From the NCBI RefSeq assembly GCF_020076305.1, contig NZ_JAIQXE010000003.1, forward strand, positions 186,001-250,000: 64,000 nucleotides of DNA, in the 5' to 3' direction. This document shows, one piece after another, positions 8,746 to 17,443 of this stretch. Made by a program: the position numbers and the translations under genes. Positions within the stretch are counted from its first letter, which is position 1, and every line of letters begins with the position of its first letter. Source of the DNA: Flavihumibacter profundi (lineage in GTDB: Bacteria > Bacteroidota > Bacteroidia > Chitinophagales > Chitinophagaceae). The notes beneath the pieces are model-generated. The model did not search any database and had not been told where the DNA came from. It worked only from the letters and a program-made list of their open reading frames with translations.

Positions 8746-9804
8746 TTATGCTGGAATTACTACCGGGATTTTTACTGCTGCTTCCACCAGGTTATTATTT
8801 GATTCCCGGATACTGAAATCTGCTTTGTTACCAAACAATAGTTGAAGCCGGTTGCGGGTACTGCTAATGCCAAATCCGTCTCCATTTATATGGCCATTCA
8901 GCTGGCCGGTATTTTGTACCATCAACTGATGGTAATCATCCTTAAAATCAGAAATGATCCGCACAACACCACCCCGCATCTGCTTACCAATTCCATGTTT
9001 GATCGCATTCTCCACCAGTGTTTGCAGCATCATGGGCGGCACTGGCTGGTCTAGAGTATCTTCATCTATTTCATATTCAACCTGCAGCCGGTCTTCAAAA
9101 CGGATATGTTCCAGTGCCAGGTAATCACGAACAATATTTAATTCCTTTTCAAGCGGAACAGTTTCCGATTTTTCAGACTGCATACTACTGCGCAGGATAT
9201 TGCTTAATTCTGTTATCGCGTTTCGGGCCCGTTCGGGGTTCTCATCAATAAGTGCACGGATACTGTTCAGGGCGTTAAAAATAAAATGCGGATTAATATG
9301 GGCCTTTATTGTTTTCAATTCCAGTTCCTTAACCAGGGCTTCCAGTTTAAGGGTATCCACTTCCTGTTTCCTGCTTTTTGCAACGTAATGGTATATATAA
9401 TAGATGAGGGTCCAGGGTATTATAAACAATCCTATATCCAGGGTTGAAGCCAGCAATTTGGTAGAAAAATCAATATTCCTGGGGTTTTCGGATTGGATAC
9501 TGAATACGCTCAATAGTCCAAGGTATATAAGGCTGCAAAGGAAACTGGTCACTACCACTGCAATGGCCATCCGGGGAATTACTTTTTCAATGGGCAAAAG
9601 CATCCACCCGGTGCGATTGATGAAGGTCCTGAGTATATGTGTACTGGATAAGCCGGCCAGGAAAATAAAAAACAGGCGGAGAAAGAATTTATCATCAATC
9701 TTCGACGGGGATAAGGAATAGGCGAAGAAAAGCATGGAAAGGACAACGAAAGTCCATCCCATAATCTGGCAAATCCAATAATATTTATTTCCACGTGGCA
9801 ACAT
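8746..9804 (-). CDS. LytS-type sensor histidine kinase
   Basis: 352 aa. About four hydrophobic segments in residues 10-140 are followed by a short coiled linker and the His_kinase domain: His173 in AHINPHFIFNALNSI is the phosphoacceptor. A HATPase region follows with PPMMLQTLVENAIKHGI (N box) and GDGFGISSTRNRLQLLFG (G boxes). This is the cytoplasmic half of a LytS/YehU-type two-component system. The cognate regulator follows after 10 bp. The signal sensed is unknown, as there is no extracytoplasmic domain of note. Confidence 0.9.
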   Translation of the reverse strand: MLPRGNKYYWICQIMGWTFVVLSMLFFAYSLSPSKIDDKFFLRLFFIFLAGLSSTHILRTFINRTGWMLLPIEKVIPRMAIAVVVTSFLCSLIYLGLLSVFSIQSENPRNIDFSTKLLASTLDIGLFIIPWTLIYYIYHYVAKSRKQEVDTLKLEALVKELELKTIKAHINPHFIFNALNSIRALIDENPERARNAITELSNILRSSMQSEKSETVPLEKELNIVRDYLALEHIRFEDRLQVEYEIDEDTLDQPVPPMMLQTLVENAIKHGIGKQMRGGVVRIISDFKDDYHQLMVQNTGQLNGHINGDGFGISSTRNRLQLLFGNKADFSIRESNNNLVEAAVKIPVVIPA

Positions 9805-9982
9805 AGGGCAAATCTAGCTGTTTGATATAGCACTAATATACTGATTTGTATTAATGGCTAAATTGGGGCTTTATCCCGGCGACTGGGTAGGATGGCCGGC
9901 AGTCAACCAAATTGGCTTCGCATTGTTAAAATCTTTATATTACTATTATATAACCACTTTTAAGGAAGCCTAAGGGGTTTCT

Positions 9983-9990
9983 TATCTTTG
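9983..9990 (+). promoter_or_regulatory. Bacteroidota -7 promoter box of dxs
   Basis: TATCTTTG fits the TAnnTTTG -7 consensus and lies 20 bp before the dxs ATG, implying a very short leader. No clear -33 box was seen. Confidence 0.5.
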
Positions 9991-10010
9991 ACGCTTTATC
10001 TGTTTTTTAC

Positions 10011-11939
10011 ATGGAAATTAAACCCGGACCACTTTTACAAAATATTGACTCTCCCGCAGACCTTAAAAAGCTGGGTAAAGAGCAGCTACACCAGGTTTGT
10101 GATGAATTAAGGCAATATATCATTGATGTGGTCAGCGTTCATGGCGGCCATTTCGCTGCCAGCCTTGGCGTGGTTGAGTTAACGACCGCACTGCATTTTG
10201 TATACAATACCCCCTACGACCAACTGGTCTGGGATGTTGGTCACCAGGCTTATGGACATAAAATCCTAACCGGCAGGAAGGATAGTTTTGCTACAAACCG
10301 GAAGTATGGAGGGCTGAGCGGATTCCCAAAACGTGCTGAGAGTCAATATGATACATTCGGGGTTGGACATTCCTCCACCTCTATTTCGGCCGCCCTGGGT
10401 ATGGCGCTGGCCGCAAAATATAAAGGAGAAGACCGCAAATCTGTTGCTGTAATAGGGGATGGCTCCATGACCGCAGGTATGGCTTTCGAAGCTATGAACC
10501 ATGCCGGGGTTGCAGATGCCGATGTGCTGATCATATTGAACGACAATTGTATGAGTATCGACCCAAATGTGGGCGCACTCAAAGAATACCTCACCGATAT
10601 TACCACTTCCCAGACCTATAATAAACTGAAGGATGACGTCTGGAAAGCCCTGGGAAAACTACCTGTAGGTAAAAATTTCACCCGGGAAATGGCCAGCAAA
10701 CTTGAACATTCCATCAAAGGGATGGTCAATAAAAGCAGCAATCTCTTCGAAGCACTTAACCTGAGGTATTTCGGGCCAATCGATGGTCATAATATTACCA
10801 AACTGGTTGATACACTGCAGGACCTCAGAAATATTCCGGGACCAAAAATCCTTCATGTTATTACCGTAAAAGGTAAGGGCTATGCGCTTGCAGAAAAAGA
10901 CCAGACTAAATGGCATGCCCCCGGTTTGTTTGATAAAATTACTGGTGAGATTTATAAAAAGAATTTCGACACCATACAACCACCAAAATACCAGGACGTA
11001 TTTGGAAACACACTGGTAGAACTGGCGGAAAAGAACGACAAAATATTTGGCATCACACCGGCAATGCCTTCAGGATCTTCGCTGAAGATTATGATGGATA
11101 AAATGCCCGACCGCGCTATCGATGTTGGCATCTGTGAACAACATGCCGTTACCGTAAGTGCCGGACTGGCCACCCAGGGTATTAAAGTGTTCTGCAATAT
11201 TTATTCTTCTTTCATGCAAAGGGCATATGACCAGGTGGTGCATGATGTGGCTATTCAAAACCTCCCCGTGGTTTTCTGTTTAGACAGGGCAGGATTAGTT
11301 GGAGAAGACGGTCCGACACATCATGGCGCCTATGACATTCCCTACATGCGCTGCATCCCAAACATGATTGTCAGTGCGCCAATGAATGAAAGTGAATTGC
11401 GAAACCTGATGTATACTGCGCAACTCGATTCAACAAGTTCACCGTTTGTGATCAGGTATCCCAGGGGTGAAGGTGTTATGCCCGAATGGAAAACCGAATT
11501 GAAAGAAGTAAAAATCGGTACGGGCAGGAAGCTGAAAGATGGAACTGAAATCGCAGTTTTAACACTCGGCCATCCTGGCAATTTCGCTGCTTCTGCAATC
11601 AGGGAAGTAAAACAATACGGCATCAATGCAGCACACTACGACATGCGTTTTGTAAAGCCGCTTGATGAATCAATGCTGCATGAAATATTTAGCCGTTATA
11701 AGAAAATAATTACTGTTGAAGACGGCACCATTGTAGGCGGATTCGGATCTGCAGTAATTGAGTTTATGACCGCACATAACTACCACGGACAGGTGAAAAT
11801 GCTGGGCATTCCCGACCGCATCGTGGAACATGGCACATTAAAAGAATTACACCGTGAATGCGGCTACGATGCCAATGCCATTGCAGATACCCTGAAAGAC
11901 ATGATGCAGGAGAAAGTAAGCGTTACGCTGTTACAATAA
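10011..11939 (+). CDS. dxs: 1-deoxy-D-xylulose-5-phosphate synthase
   Basis: Condenses pyruvate with glyceraldehyde 3-phosphate, first step of the MEP isoprenoid pathway, using thiamine diphosphate. 642 aa, normal length. The N-terminal TPP domain shows VWDVGHQAYGHKILTGR, GVGHSSTSISAALGMA and GDGSMTAGMAFEAMNHAG followed by NDN. The pyrimidine-binding domain has DVGICEQHAVTVSAGLA and DRAGLVGEDGPTHHG, and the C-terminal transketolase-like domain ends normally. The ATG at 10011 is 20 bp after a TAnnTTTG box. Isoprenoid supply also feeds the GGGP synthase at 5029, but the two are not in one operon. Confidence 0.96.
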   Translation: MEIKPGPLLQNIDSPADLKKLGKEQLHQVCDELRQYIIDVVSVHGGHFAASLGVVELTTALHFVYNTPYDQLVWDVGHQAYGHKILTGRKDSFATNRKYGGLSGFPKRAESQYDTFGVGHSSTSISAALGMALAAKYKGEDRKSVAVIGDGSMTAGMAFEAMNHAGVADADVLIILNDNCMSIDPNVGALKEYLTDITTSQTYNKLKDDVWKALGKLPVGKNFTREMASKLEHSIKGMVNKSSNLFEALNLRYFGPIDGHNITKLVDTLQDLRNIPGPKILHVITVKGKGYALAEKDQTKWHAPGLFDKITGEIYKKNFDTIQPPKYQDVFGNTLVELAEKNDKIFGITPAMPSGSSLKIMMDKMPDRAIDVGICEQHAVTVSAGLATQGIKVFCNIYSSFMQRAYDQVVHDVAIQNLPVVFCLDRAGLVGEDGPTHHGAYDIPYMRCIPNMIVSAPMNESELRNLMYTAQLDSTSSPFVIRYPRGEGVMPEWKTELKEVKIGTGRKLKDGTEIAVLTLGHPGNFAASAIREVKQYGINAAHYDMRFVKPLDESMLHEIFSRYKKIITVEDGTIVGGFGSAVIEFMTAHNYHGQVKMLGIPDRIVEHGTLKELHRECGYDANAIADTLKDMMQEKVSVTLLQ

Positions 11940-11951
11940 ATTTAACAGGCC

Positions 11952-12007
11952 CCACATACTAAAAAGGCTTTTCTGACGTCTGTTAGGAAAGCCTTTTTAG
12001 TATGTGG
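11952..12007 (+). terminator. Long hairpin after dxs, overlapping the next start codon
   Basis: Arms CCACATACTAAAAAGGCTTT and its complement pair over about 20 bp around a short loop, right after dxs. The 3' arm contains the ATG (12002-12004) of the next gene. It can terminate dxs transcripts and also mask the start of the downstream gene in read-through RNA. Confidence 0.7.
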
Positions 12008-12625
12008 AATAAAAAGCGGGTTTGGTATATTATCCCTGCACTGGTCCTGCTATTGACAGCCGGTGTAGCCCGCAGTACTGATAATCACGGACTTATCCCA
12101 CCAGTTGAAAAAGACGAGCATTTAAGCACCCTCAAAAATGCAGCATTATCCCTAAGTAGTTTTGCCAGGAAAAACGGCCTCGATGACCAGGTTTTCTTCC
12201 TGGTAGATATGCGCCTGCCATCTGGAAAGAACCGGTTTTTTGTTTATGACCTGTGCCGTGATACAATTTTATTAAGCGGACTGGTTACCCATGGCAAAGG
12301 CAATTCACAATGGCAGCCCTATCCCCGGTTTTCAAACTGCGAAGGAAGTGGTTGTACATCTTTGGGAAAGTATAAAATAGGTGAGTCTTACAAGGGCCAG
12401 TTTGGCCTGGCCTATAAATTATTCGGGCTCGATTCAACAAATAGCAATGCCTATAACAGGTCGATAGTTTTACATGCCCATGAGAGTGTGCCTGAAAATG
12501 AGGTTTACCCCGTACCGATCAGCCAAAGCGAAGGATGTCCCACAGTTTCCCCGCAATTCCTTACCAGGCTGGACCATCTTTTAAAAGCAAGAAAGTTGCC
12601 GGTGATGCTGTATATTTTCAATTAA
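12002..12625 (+). CDS. L,D-transpeptidase-like (YkuD_2-type) exported protein
   Basis: 207 aa. Basic start MWNKKRVW plus a hydrophobic run gives a signal peptide or anchor (about residues 1-25). The catalytic region fits the murein L,D-transpeptidase family seen in Bacteroidota: LVTHGKGN, FSNCEGSGCTSLGKYKI, IVLHAHE and the active-site SQSEGCPTVSP with Cys in a SxGCP context. It likely acts on peptidoglycan in the periplasm. The only plausible start lies inside the 3' arm of the dxs hairpin; no better downstream ATG exists before the signal peptide. It converges with the pirin gene, with a 14-bp gap. Confidence 0.82.
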   Translation: MWNKKRVWYIIPALVLLLTAGVARSTDNHGLIPPVEKDEHLSTLKNAALSLSSFARKNGLDDQVFFLVDMRLPSGKNRFFVYDLCRDTILLSGLVTHGKGNSQWQPYPRFSNCEGSGCTSLGKYKIGESYKGQFGLAYKLFGLDSTNSNAYNRSIVLHAHESVPENEVYPVPISQSEGCPTVSPQFLTRLDHLLKARKLPVMLYIFN

Positions 12626-12639
12626 CCGGTGCGTTTGTA

Positions 12640-13497
12640 TCAGTATTCCAGAACGCCCATTTTACCATCCTGGTAATCGGCCATCTTTTCCTGGATCTCT
12701 TCAAAACTATTCATCACAAATGGTCCGTAACTAACCACTTTTTCGCGGATCGGTTCACCCCCAAAAAAGATAAAACGGGCGGGTTCGGTAGCTGTTACGG
12801 CTACCTGGGTACCATTCATTTCAAAATTCAATAATTGGGTTGCTTTCAACAGGTTTCCCAAAACAGATAACTGCCCTGAAATCAGGTATAATGCCGATGA
12901 ATGATTTTCTGCGACTGGAATCGTTAGCACTTTACCAGGCTGTAATTCGATATCATAATAGAACATGGGGGTATGTGTACTCACAGGGGATGCTTTCCCG
13001 CCGTATTCACCTAGTAAAACCTTCACCCTGGCTAATTCTGTATTAATTTCTGGCAGGCTGTCTCCGGAAAAGTGACGGAAAGACGCAGGAAGCCCTTTTT
13101 TTGCAGCCGGAAGATTAATCCAGACCTGCATCAGTTCCAGTTCGCCGCCTTTTTCGAGGAAAGCATCGGTGGGACCTTCAGAATGTACCACCCCCTTGCC
13201 TGAAGTCATCCAATTCAGGTCACCACCCTTTGCCACCTGCTCGTTCCCCGCACTATCGCGGTGAAAGAATTCACCTGATATCAGGTAGGTTACTACTTCA
13301 AAACCAGCGTGCGGATGGGGTGGGATGCGGATTTCAGCACCCGGATTAACCCTGGTCCTAACCATATGGTCAATGAATAAAAAAGGATCCACCCGGTTCA
13401 ATTGCCGTGTAGGCAAAGCACGCAATACTTTGTTTTTTCCTACAAACTCCACTGATGCATCCACTATTTGCGCAATTGTTCTTGTAGCCATAGTCAT
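12640..13497 (-). CDS. Pirin family protein
   Basis: 285 aa bicupin. The N-terminal half has the metal-site motif IPPHPHAGFEVVTYLISGEF and a conserved WMTSGKGVVHSE; the C-terminal pirin domain ends with FIFFGGEPIREKVVSYGPFVMNS. Iron-binding cupins of this family include quercetinase-active and regulatory members, so the precise role is open. It lies 27 bp downstream of a second pirin-like gene on the same strand, and the two probably share a transcript. Confidence 0.9.
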   Translation of the reverse strand: MTMATRTIAQIVDASVEFVGKNKVLRALPTRQLNRVDPFLFIDHMVRTRVNPGAEIRIPPHPHAGFEVVTYLISGEFFHRDSAGNEQVAKGGDLNWMTSGKGVVHSEGPTDAFLEKGGELELMQVWINLPAAKKGLPASFRHFSGDSLPEINTELARVKVLLGEYGGKASPVSTHTPMFYYDIELQPGKVLTIPVAENHSSALYLISGQLSVLGNLLKATQLLNFEMNGTQVAVTATEPARFIFFGGEPIREKVVSYGPFVMNSFEEIQEKMADYQDGKMGVLEY

Positions 13498-13524
13498 TTT
13501 TTTTAAGATGGTACCCTGGTTTAA

Positions 13525-14244
13525 TCAGGCTTCCCCGATCATTGGTATTTCAATAGCCAGGATTTTCGAATTTGCAGCAACAGAAATACTGGTTTCCTCT
13601 GCCTCCCAAACACCAATTGCGTCCCGGTCCGATAGTTTCTGCCCGGCAATTTCAATACTGCCTTCCAGGAGGAAAAAATATACCCCATTCCCCTTGAACC
13701 TGTTGGTATAACTGATGGTTTTACCAGCCTCAACTGTGGCTAATGAAAAAAGGCTGTCCTGGTTGATCCAAACGCCGCCATCTGCAACATCCGGACTCAC
13801 CACTACCTGCCATTGATTTTGGCGGCCTGATTCGTTAAAGGCTTTTTGCTCATACCGGGGCTTGATATTCTGCACCTTAGGGTAAACCCATATCTGCAGG
13901 AAATTTACCTGGTCGGTCTTGGAAGCATTGTATTCAGAATGCTGAATGCCACTACCTGCACTCATGATCTGCACATCACCGGTATTAATGACCCCATCGG
14001 TACCCGTACTATCCTTATGGGCCAGCGCGCCTTTCAGGGGGATCGAAACAATTTCCATATTATCATGGGGATGGGTACCAAACCCGGCTCCGCCCCTGAC
14101 AATATCATCATTTAATACCCGAAGGGCGCCGAAATGCACTTTTTCAGGATTATACCAGTGGCCGAAACTGAAAGAATGGTGACTGTTCAGCCAGCCAAAA
14201 TCTACTGCCCCGCGTTCTGCTGAAGGGTGAAATATCGTTTTCAT
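13525..14244 (-). CDS. Pirin-like (YhaK-type) bicupin
   Basis: 239 aa from the ATG at 14242-14244 (MKTIFHPSAERG); a TTG two codons upstream is less likely. Metal-site motif GTHPHDNMEIVSIPLKG and the signature SFSFGHWYNPEKVHFG place it in the YhaK/YhhW class of pirin-like proteins. The second cupin contains VYFFLLEGSIEIAGQKLSDRD. It is upstream of, and probably co-transcribed with, the other pirin. Function beyond a likely metal-binding cupin cannot be told from sequence. Confidence 0.88.
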   Translation of the reverse strand: MKTIFHPSAERGAVDFGWLNSHHSFSFGHWYNPEKVHFGALRVLNDDIVRGGAGFGTHPHDNMEIVSIPLKGALAHKDSTGTDGVINTGDVQIMSAGSGIQHSEYNASKTDQVNFLQIWVYPKVQNIKPRYEQKAFNESGRQNQWQVVVSPDVADGGVWINQDSLFSLATVEAGKTISYTNRFKGNGVYFFLLEGSIEIAGQKLSDRDAIGVWEAEETSISVAANSKILAIEIPMIGEA

Positions 14245-14313
14245 GATCAATTGTTTTATTAGTGTTTAAACATCAATATACGTGCCATATGAAATTTACT
14301 GCCAATATGTCCT

Positions 14314-14342
14314 CCACCCGCCGGGTAATACCCGGCGGGTGG
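14314..14342. terminator. Strong hairpin between scpA and the pirin pair
   Basis: CCACCCGCCGGGTA and its exact complement flank a single A, a 14-bp GC-rich stem. It lies 15 bp after the scpA stop and about 70 bp before the pirin ATG. There is no U-tract, so it may be an attenuator or an RNA-stabilising hairpin. Confidence 0.55.
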
Positions 14343-14356
14343 ACAAAACATTCATC

Positions 14357-15148
14357 TTATTCTTGTCCGGGGAAAATAAATTCAAAATGGTCTTCCTCAC
14401 GTTCATCGTTCCATTCAACGATGAAATTATTGCGGCCTTCCCCGATCATGATGCGCATATATTTTTGCTGCACCAATTCCAGCATTCCCAAAAATGAGAA
14501 TATGGCATGGATACGGTTCTCACAGTGCTCAAAGAGTTTTTCGAAGGAGAGGGTCTTTTTTTCACGGCAAAGTACAAGCACGTTTTCACGGCTTTGCTCC
14601 ATGGTATAGTTGTACTGCACTACAGTATGCACAGGTTTATTGTTCCTGTCGTATACCTTCTGCATCACTTTTTCAAACGACTTCATCAGCTTGAACAGAG
14701 TAATCTGCTGGATTTCAGTTCCTTCGGAAGCGTCCTCACCGATAGTACTCAACTCGCGGGTAATATTTCCCCGCTTTACCATCAGCATCCTTACAGCTTC
14801 CATTTCAGCGAGTTCGGCTGAGGCTTGCTTATATTTTTTATATTCCAGGATCTTATCGATCAGTTCCTGCCTGGGGTCAATTTCGTTGCCCTGGGCATCA
14901 ATTTCCTTACGGGGCAATAGCATTTTTGCCTTGATGCGCATCAGGGTCGAAACAAAAAGGATAAACTCGCTGGACAATTCAATGTTCAACTTCTCTTCAC
15001 CGTGTATATAGTCCAGGAAATCTTTGATAATCCGGGTAATTGGAATATTGTATATGTCTAACTCATCCCGTTCAATAAAAAACAACAACAGGTCGAATGG
15101 TCCCTCAAATTGGGGCAACTTGATTTGGTAAGAGATATGAGTAGCCAT
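14357..15148 (-). CDS. scpA: Segregation and condensation protein A
   Basis: Kleisin subunit that bridges SMC heads in chromosome condensation and segregation. The ATG at 15146-15148 (MATHISYQIKLPQFEGPFDLLLFFI) is preferred to the start three codons upstream, giving 263 aa. The family N-terminus FEGPFDLLLFFIERDELDIYNIPI is intact, the middle is helical with MRIKAKMLLPRKE, and the C-terminus winged-helix segment includes FLGMLELVQQ. The scpB and smc genes are not in the window. Confidence 0.92.
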   Translation of the reverse strand: MATHISYQIKLPQFEGPFDLLLFFIERDELDIYNIPITRIIKDFLDYIHGEEKLNIELSSEFILFVSTLMRIKAKMLLPRKEIDAQGNEIDPRQELIDKILEYKKYKQASAELAEMEAVRMLMVKRGNITRELSTIGEDASEGTEIQQITLFKLMKSFEKVMQKVYDRNNKPVHTVVQYNYTMEQSRENVLVLCREKKTLSFEKLFEHCENRIHAIFSFLGMLELVQQKYMRIMIGEGRNNFIVEWNDEREEDHFEFIFPGQE

Positions 15149-15173
15149 ACAACACAAATTATTTAAGAATAGA

Positions 15174-15210
15174 ATGTCCCGGCGGGTAATTTACTAACCT
15201 GCCGGGACAT
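15174..15210 (-). terminator. Hairpin after the DUF3078 gene
   Basis: ATGTCCCGGCGGGT and ACCTGCCGGGACAT pair with one mismatch around a 9-base loop. It lies 25 bp after the stop codon of the DUF3078 gene and just before scpA. Confidence 0.6.
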
Positions 15211-15234
15211 GACAAAGGTACAATTATTTAAGGC

Positions 15235-16278
15235 TTATAACTTAGTCATAAAACCTACGCCCAGTAAGGAGCGGACCTGCACGCGGGCAGCATCATGATT
15301 CGGACCGAACTGGCGGGTATCGTCGTCGTAAATCAGGTCAAAATTATAGGTAACGCTAAGCCATTTGTTCACTTTCATCGCAATAGTGTTGGTCCAGAAA
15401 ATATCGATATTCCCTGGTTTGGCTGGTTTTTTCTCATTTGTAATAGGATCAGCTTTTGAAAGGTAGTTGGAGAAAAAGTCAACACGGGATTTATAGGTCA
15501 CATTTTTGAAAACTTCCTTTAGGAAATTGGCGGATAAATAAGCGCCGGCCTCAAATGATACTTTACGGGCCGCATTCACCCCATATAAAGCTGAAAGTGG
15601 CGTTTCCTGACCCCCGTCGGGTAATGGGATCTGACCATCCGGATAATAATAGCTATAAGGATCATTGGTAACAATAACCCAGCGGGCAGAGAATGGTGAA
15701 ATCATCATATTGAAATACTTTGCCGGCTTCCATTCAAAACCGGGTGAAAGCAGCAGGTAAGAAGGGGCAAATAAGCCGGATGTCCGCCGCTTAAGCCCTT
15801 TACCGAGGTAATCATATTCATAACCATCTGTAAACTGGGTACGCAGGTTTAACACGCCGGCAAAAGCCCAATGTTCATTTAACTGATGACCCATTTTACT
15901 GTAGAAATCAATTTTATCATTTGTTTTCCGGGACCCCTGGGAACTTGTTTTCTGCATGGCATAGCCTAAATCGAGGGTATTGTTCCAGAAGAAATCACCT
16001 TTCCTCTTGTTAGCAAAAAGTGTTGCAGCAGCTGAAATGGAAAAAGAGGAATGTTCTGCACCTGCTGCCCAGTTACTGCTGTTTCCCTGGGCCAGGGCCA
16101 GCGATACAAGACCACCCTTTCTCCAGCCTTTAGAATTGTACTTATAAGTAGTATCGTCGTACGTAGCTTTTTCAGATTCCTTTTTCATCCCCGCAACTAC
16201 CTGGTCCTGGGCAACGAGCAAAGAAGGAATTAAAACTATGGATAATGTAAAGGATACTAACCACTTAATCTTTCTCAT
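15235..16278 (-). CDS. DUF3078 domain protein, predicted outer-membrane beta-barrel
   Basis: 347 aa, signal peptide ending SLLVAQ. The body is rich in alternating aromatic and polar strands, with the family-typical KGWRKGGLVSLALAQGNSSNW, WNNTLDLGYAMQKT, FAGVLNLRTQF, LLSPGFEWKP and SPFSARWVIVT stretches. It ends in a strand (VRSLLGVGFMTKL). DUF3078 proteins are widespread in Bacteroidota and probably form outer-membrane barrels, but no substrate is known. Transcribed alone, between two hairpin terminators. Confidence 0.82.
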   Translation of the reverse strand: MRKIKWLVSFTLSIVLIPSLLVAQDQVVAGMKKESEKATYDDTTYKYNSKGWRKGGLVSLALAQGNSSNWAAGAEHSSFSISAAATLFANKRKGDFFWNNTLDLGYAMQKTSSQGSRKTNDKIDFYSKMGHQLNEHWAFAGVLNLRTQFTDGYEYDYLGKGLKRRTSGLFAPSYLLLSPGFEWKPAKYFNMMISPFSARWVIVTNDPYSYYYPDGQIPLPDGGQETPLSALYGVNAARKVSFEAGAYLSANFLKEVFKNVTYKSRVDFFSNYLSKADPITNEKKPAKPGNIDIFWTNTIAMKVNKWLSVTYNFDLIYDDDTRQFGPNHDAARVQVRSLLGVGFMTKL

Positions 16279-16296
16279 GAAAACAGTTTAAATTAA

Positions 16297-16328
16297 AAAG
16301 GCATCCTGATAACGATCAAAATGCCTTT
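16297..16328 (-). terminator. Terminator after mscL
   Basis: AAAGGCAT / ATGCCTTT, 8-bp stem with a 16-base loop, followed on the minus strand by a T-rich run. It lies 24 bp beyond the mscL stop. Confidence 0.65.
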
Positions 16329-16352
16329 GCAAATATATATACCATTTATTGT

Positions 16353-16751
16353 TTATTTCTTCAGGCTGTCGCGAATTTCCGTTAGCAACTGTTCTGATTT
16401 AGTTGGCGGCGGAACGGCATTGGGATCTTTGCGCAAAACTGCCTTAATAAATGCATAACACACCAGTGCAACAATGATAAAATCGAGGGTGGAAGTAAGG
16501 AATGCGCCATATTTAAAGGTGATGGCTTCAGAAACAATATTGTTGCTGGCGTCCAATTGGGCACCCTTCAAGGTCCAGGTCATTTTTGAAAAATCCTTGC
16601 CCCCGGTGAGGATACCTAAAATGGGGGAAACCAAACCCTCAGTAAAACTTCCCACGAGTTTTGAAAATGCGGTACCCATCAAAAAGCCTATAGCTACATC
16701 AACCAGGTTGCCTTTAGTGGCAAATGCTTTGAAATCTGCAAGAAATCCCAT
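16353..16751 (-). CDS. mscL: Large-conductance mechanosensitive channel
   Basis: Opens under membrane tension to release solutes during osmotic downshock. The true start is the ATG at 16749-16751 (MGFLADFKAFATKGNLVDVAIGF), giving 132 aa; an upstream in-frame extension of 14 residues is not family-like. TM1 (about 15-42, VDVAIGFLMGTAFSKLVGSF) and TM2 (about 75-98, GAFLTSTLDFIIVALVCYAFI) are present, and the C-terminal helix ends in LTEIRDSLKK. Monocistronic. Confidence 0.94.
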   Translation of the reverse strand: MGFLADFKAFATKGNLVDVAIGFLMGTAFSKLVGSFTEGLVSPILGILTGGKDFSKMTWTLKGAQLDASNNIVSEAITFKYGAFLTSTLDFIIVALVCYAFIKAVLRKDPNAVPPPTKSEQLLTEIRDSLKK

Positions 16752-16840
16752 AAAATTTAGTTTATTGGTGAAGGATGGAAATTGCTGATCCAATACTACG
16801 AAACTTATTATAATATATTCTTCCGATCGCCGGATATCCC

Positions 16841-17404
16841 TTAAACAGACATTATTTCTTTCTCCTTTGTAGCCAAATGTTTATCGACTAAAGCAATAAA
16901 TTTATCGGTGGTATCCTGTGTATCCTTCTCCGCATCTTTGGCAGCATCTTCGCTTAATCCGTCCTTTTGCAATTTCTTTATCTGCTCAATAGCATCCCTG
17001 CGGATATTGCGGATGGCCACTTTTGCATGTTCCCCTTCACCATTACACCGTTTAACCAACTCTTTCCTCCTTTCCTCTGTCATTGGTGGCAGGAACATCC
17101 TGATAATAACACCATCGTTCTGCGGATTAATACCAATATTGGAATTGATGATGGCACGTTCAATAGGTTGCAGCATATTTTTTTCCCACGGTTGCACTGT
17201 TATGGTGCGCGCATCAACTGCAGATACGTTAGCAACCTGGTTAAGCGGCGTAGCTGATCCGTAGTAATCGACCATGATGCCATCGAGCATCTGCGGACTG
17301 GCCTTCCCTGCACGGATTTTGAGTAATTCAGCCTCAAGGTGGGCAATTGCTTTTTTCATGGATTCATCTGTAGTATCCATGATAAATGATAGTTCTTCTG
17401 ACAT
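16841..17404 (-). CDS. frr: Ribosome recycling factor
   Basis: With EF-G it splits post-termination ribosomes. 187 aa, normal length. Motifs: AELLKIRAGKASPQMLDGIMVDYYGSATPLNQ, then RTITVQPWEK, SNIGINPQNDGVIIRMFLPPMTEERRKELVK, and a helical C-terminus with KDTQDTTDKFIALVDKHLATKEKEI. The usual pyrH partner is not adjacent; the next gene upstream is a WecA/TagO-like transferase, with a 39-bp gap that would allow co-transcription. Confidence 0.95.
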   Translation of the reverse strand: MSEELSFIMDTTDESMKKAIAHLEAELLKIRAGKASPQMLDGIMVDYYGSATPLNQVANVSAVDARTITVQPWEKNMLQPIERAIINSNIGINPQNDGVIIRMFLPPMTEERRKELVKRCNGEGEHAKVAIRNIRRDAIEQIKKLQKDGLSEDAAKDAEKDTQDTTDKFIALVDKHLATKEKEIMSV

Positions 17405-17443
17405 TGCTTTTAAATTAATCGAGGCAAAACTAAGGAAATGCCT

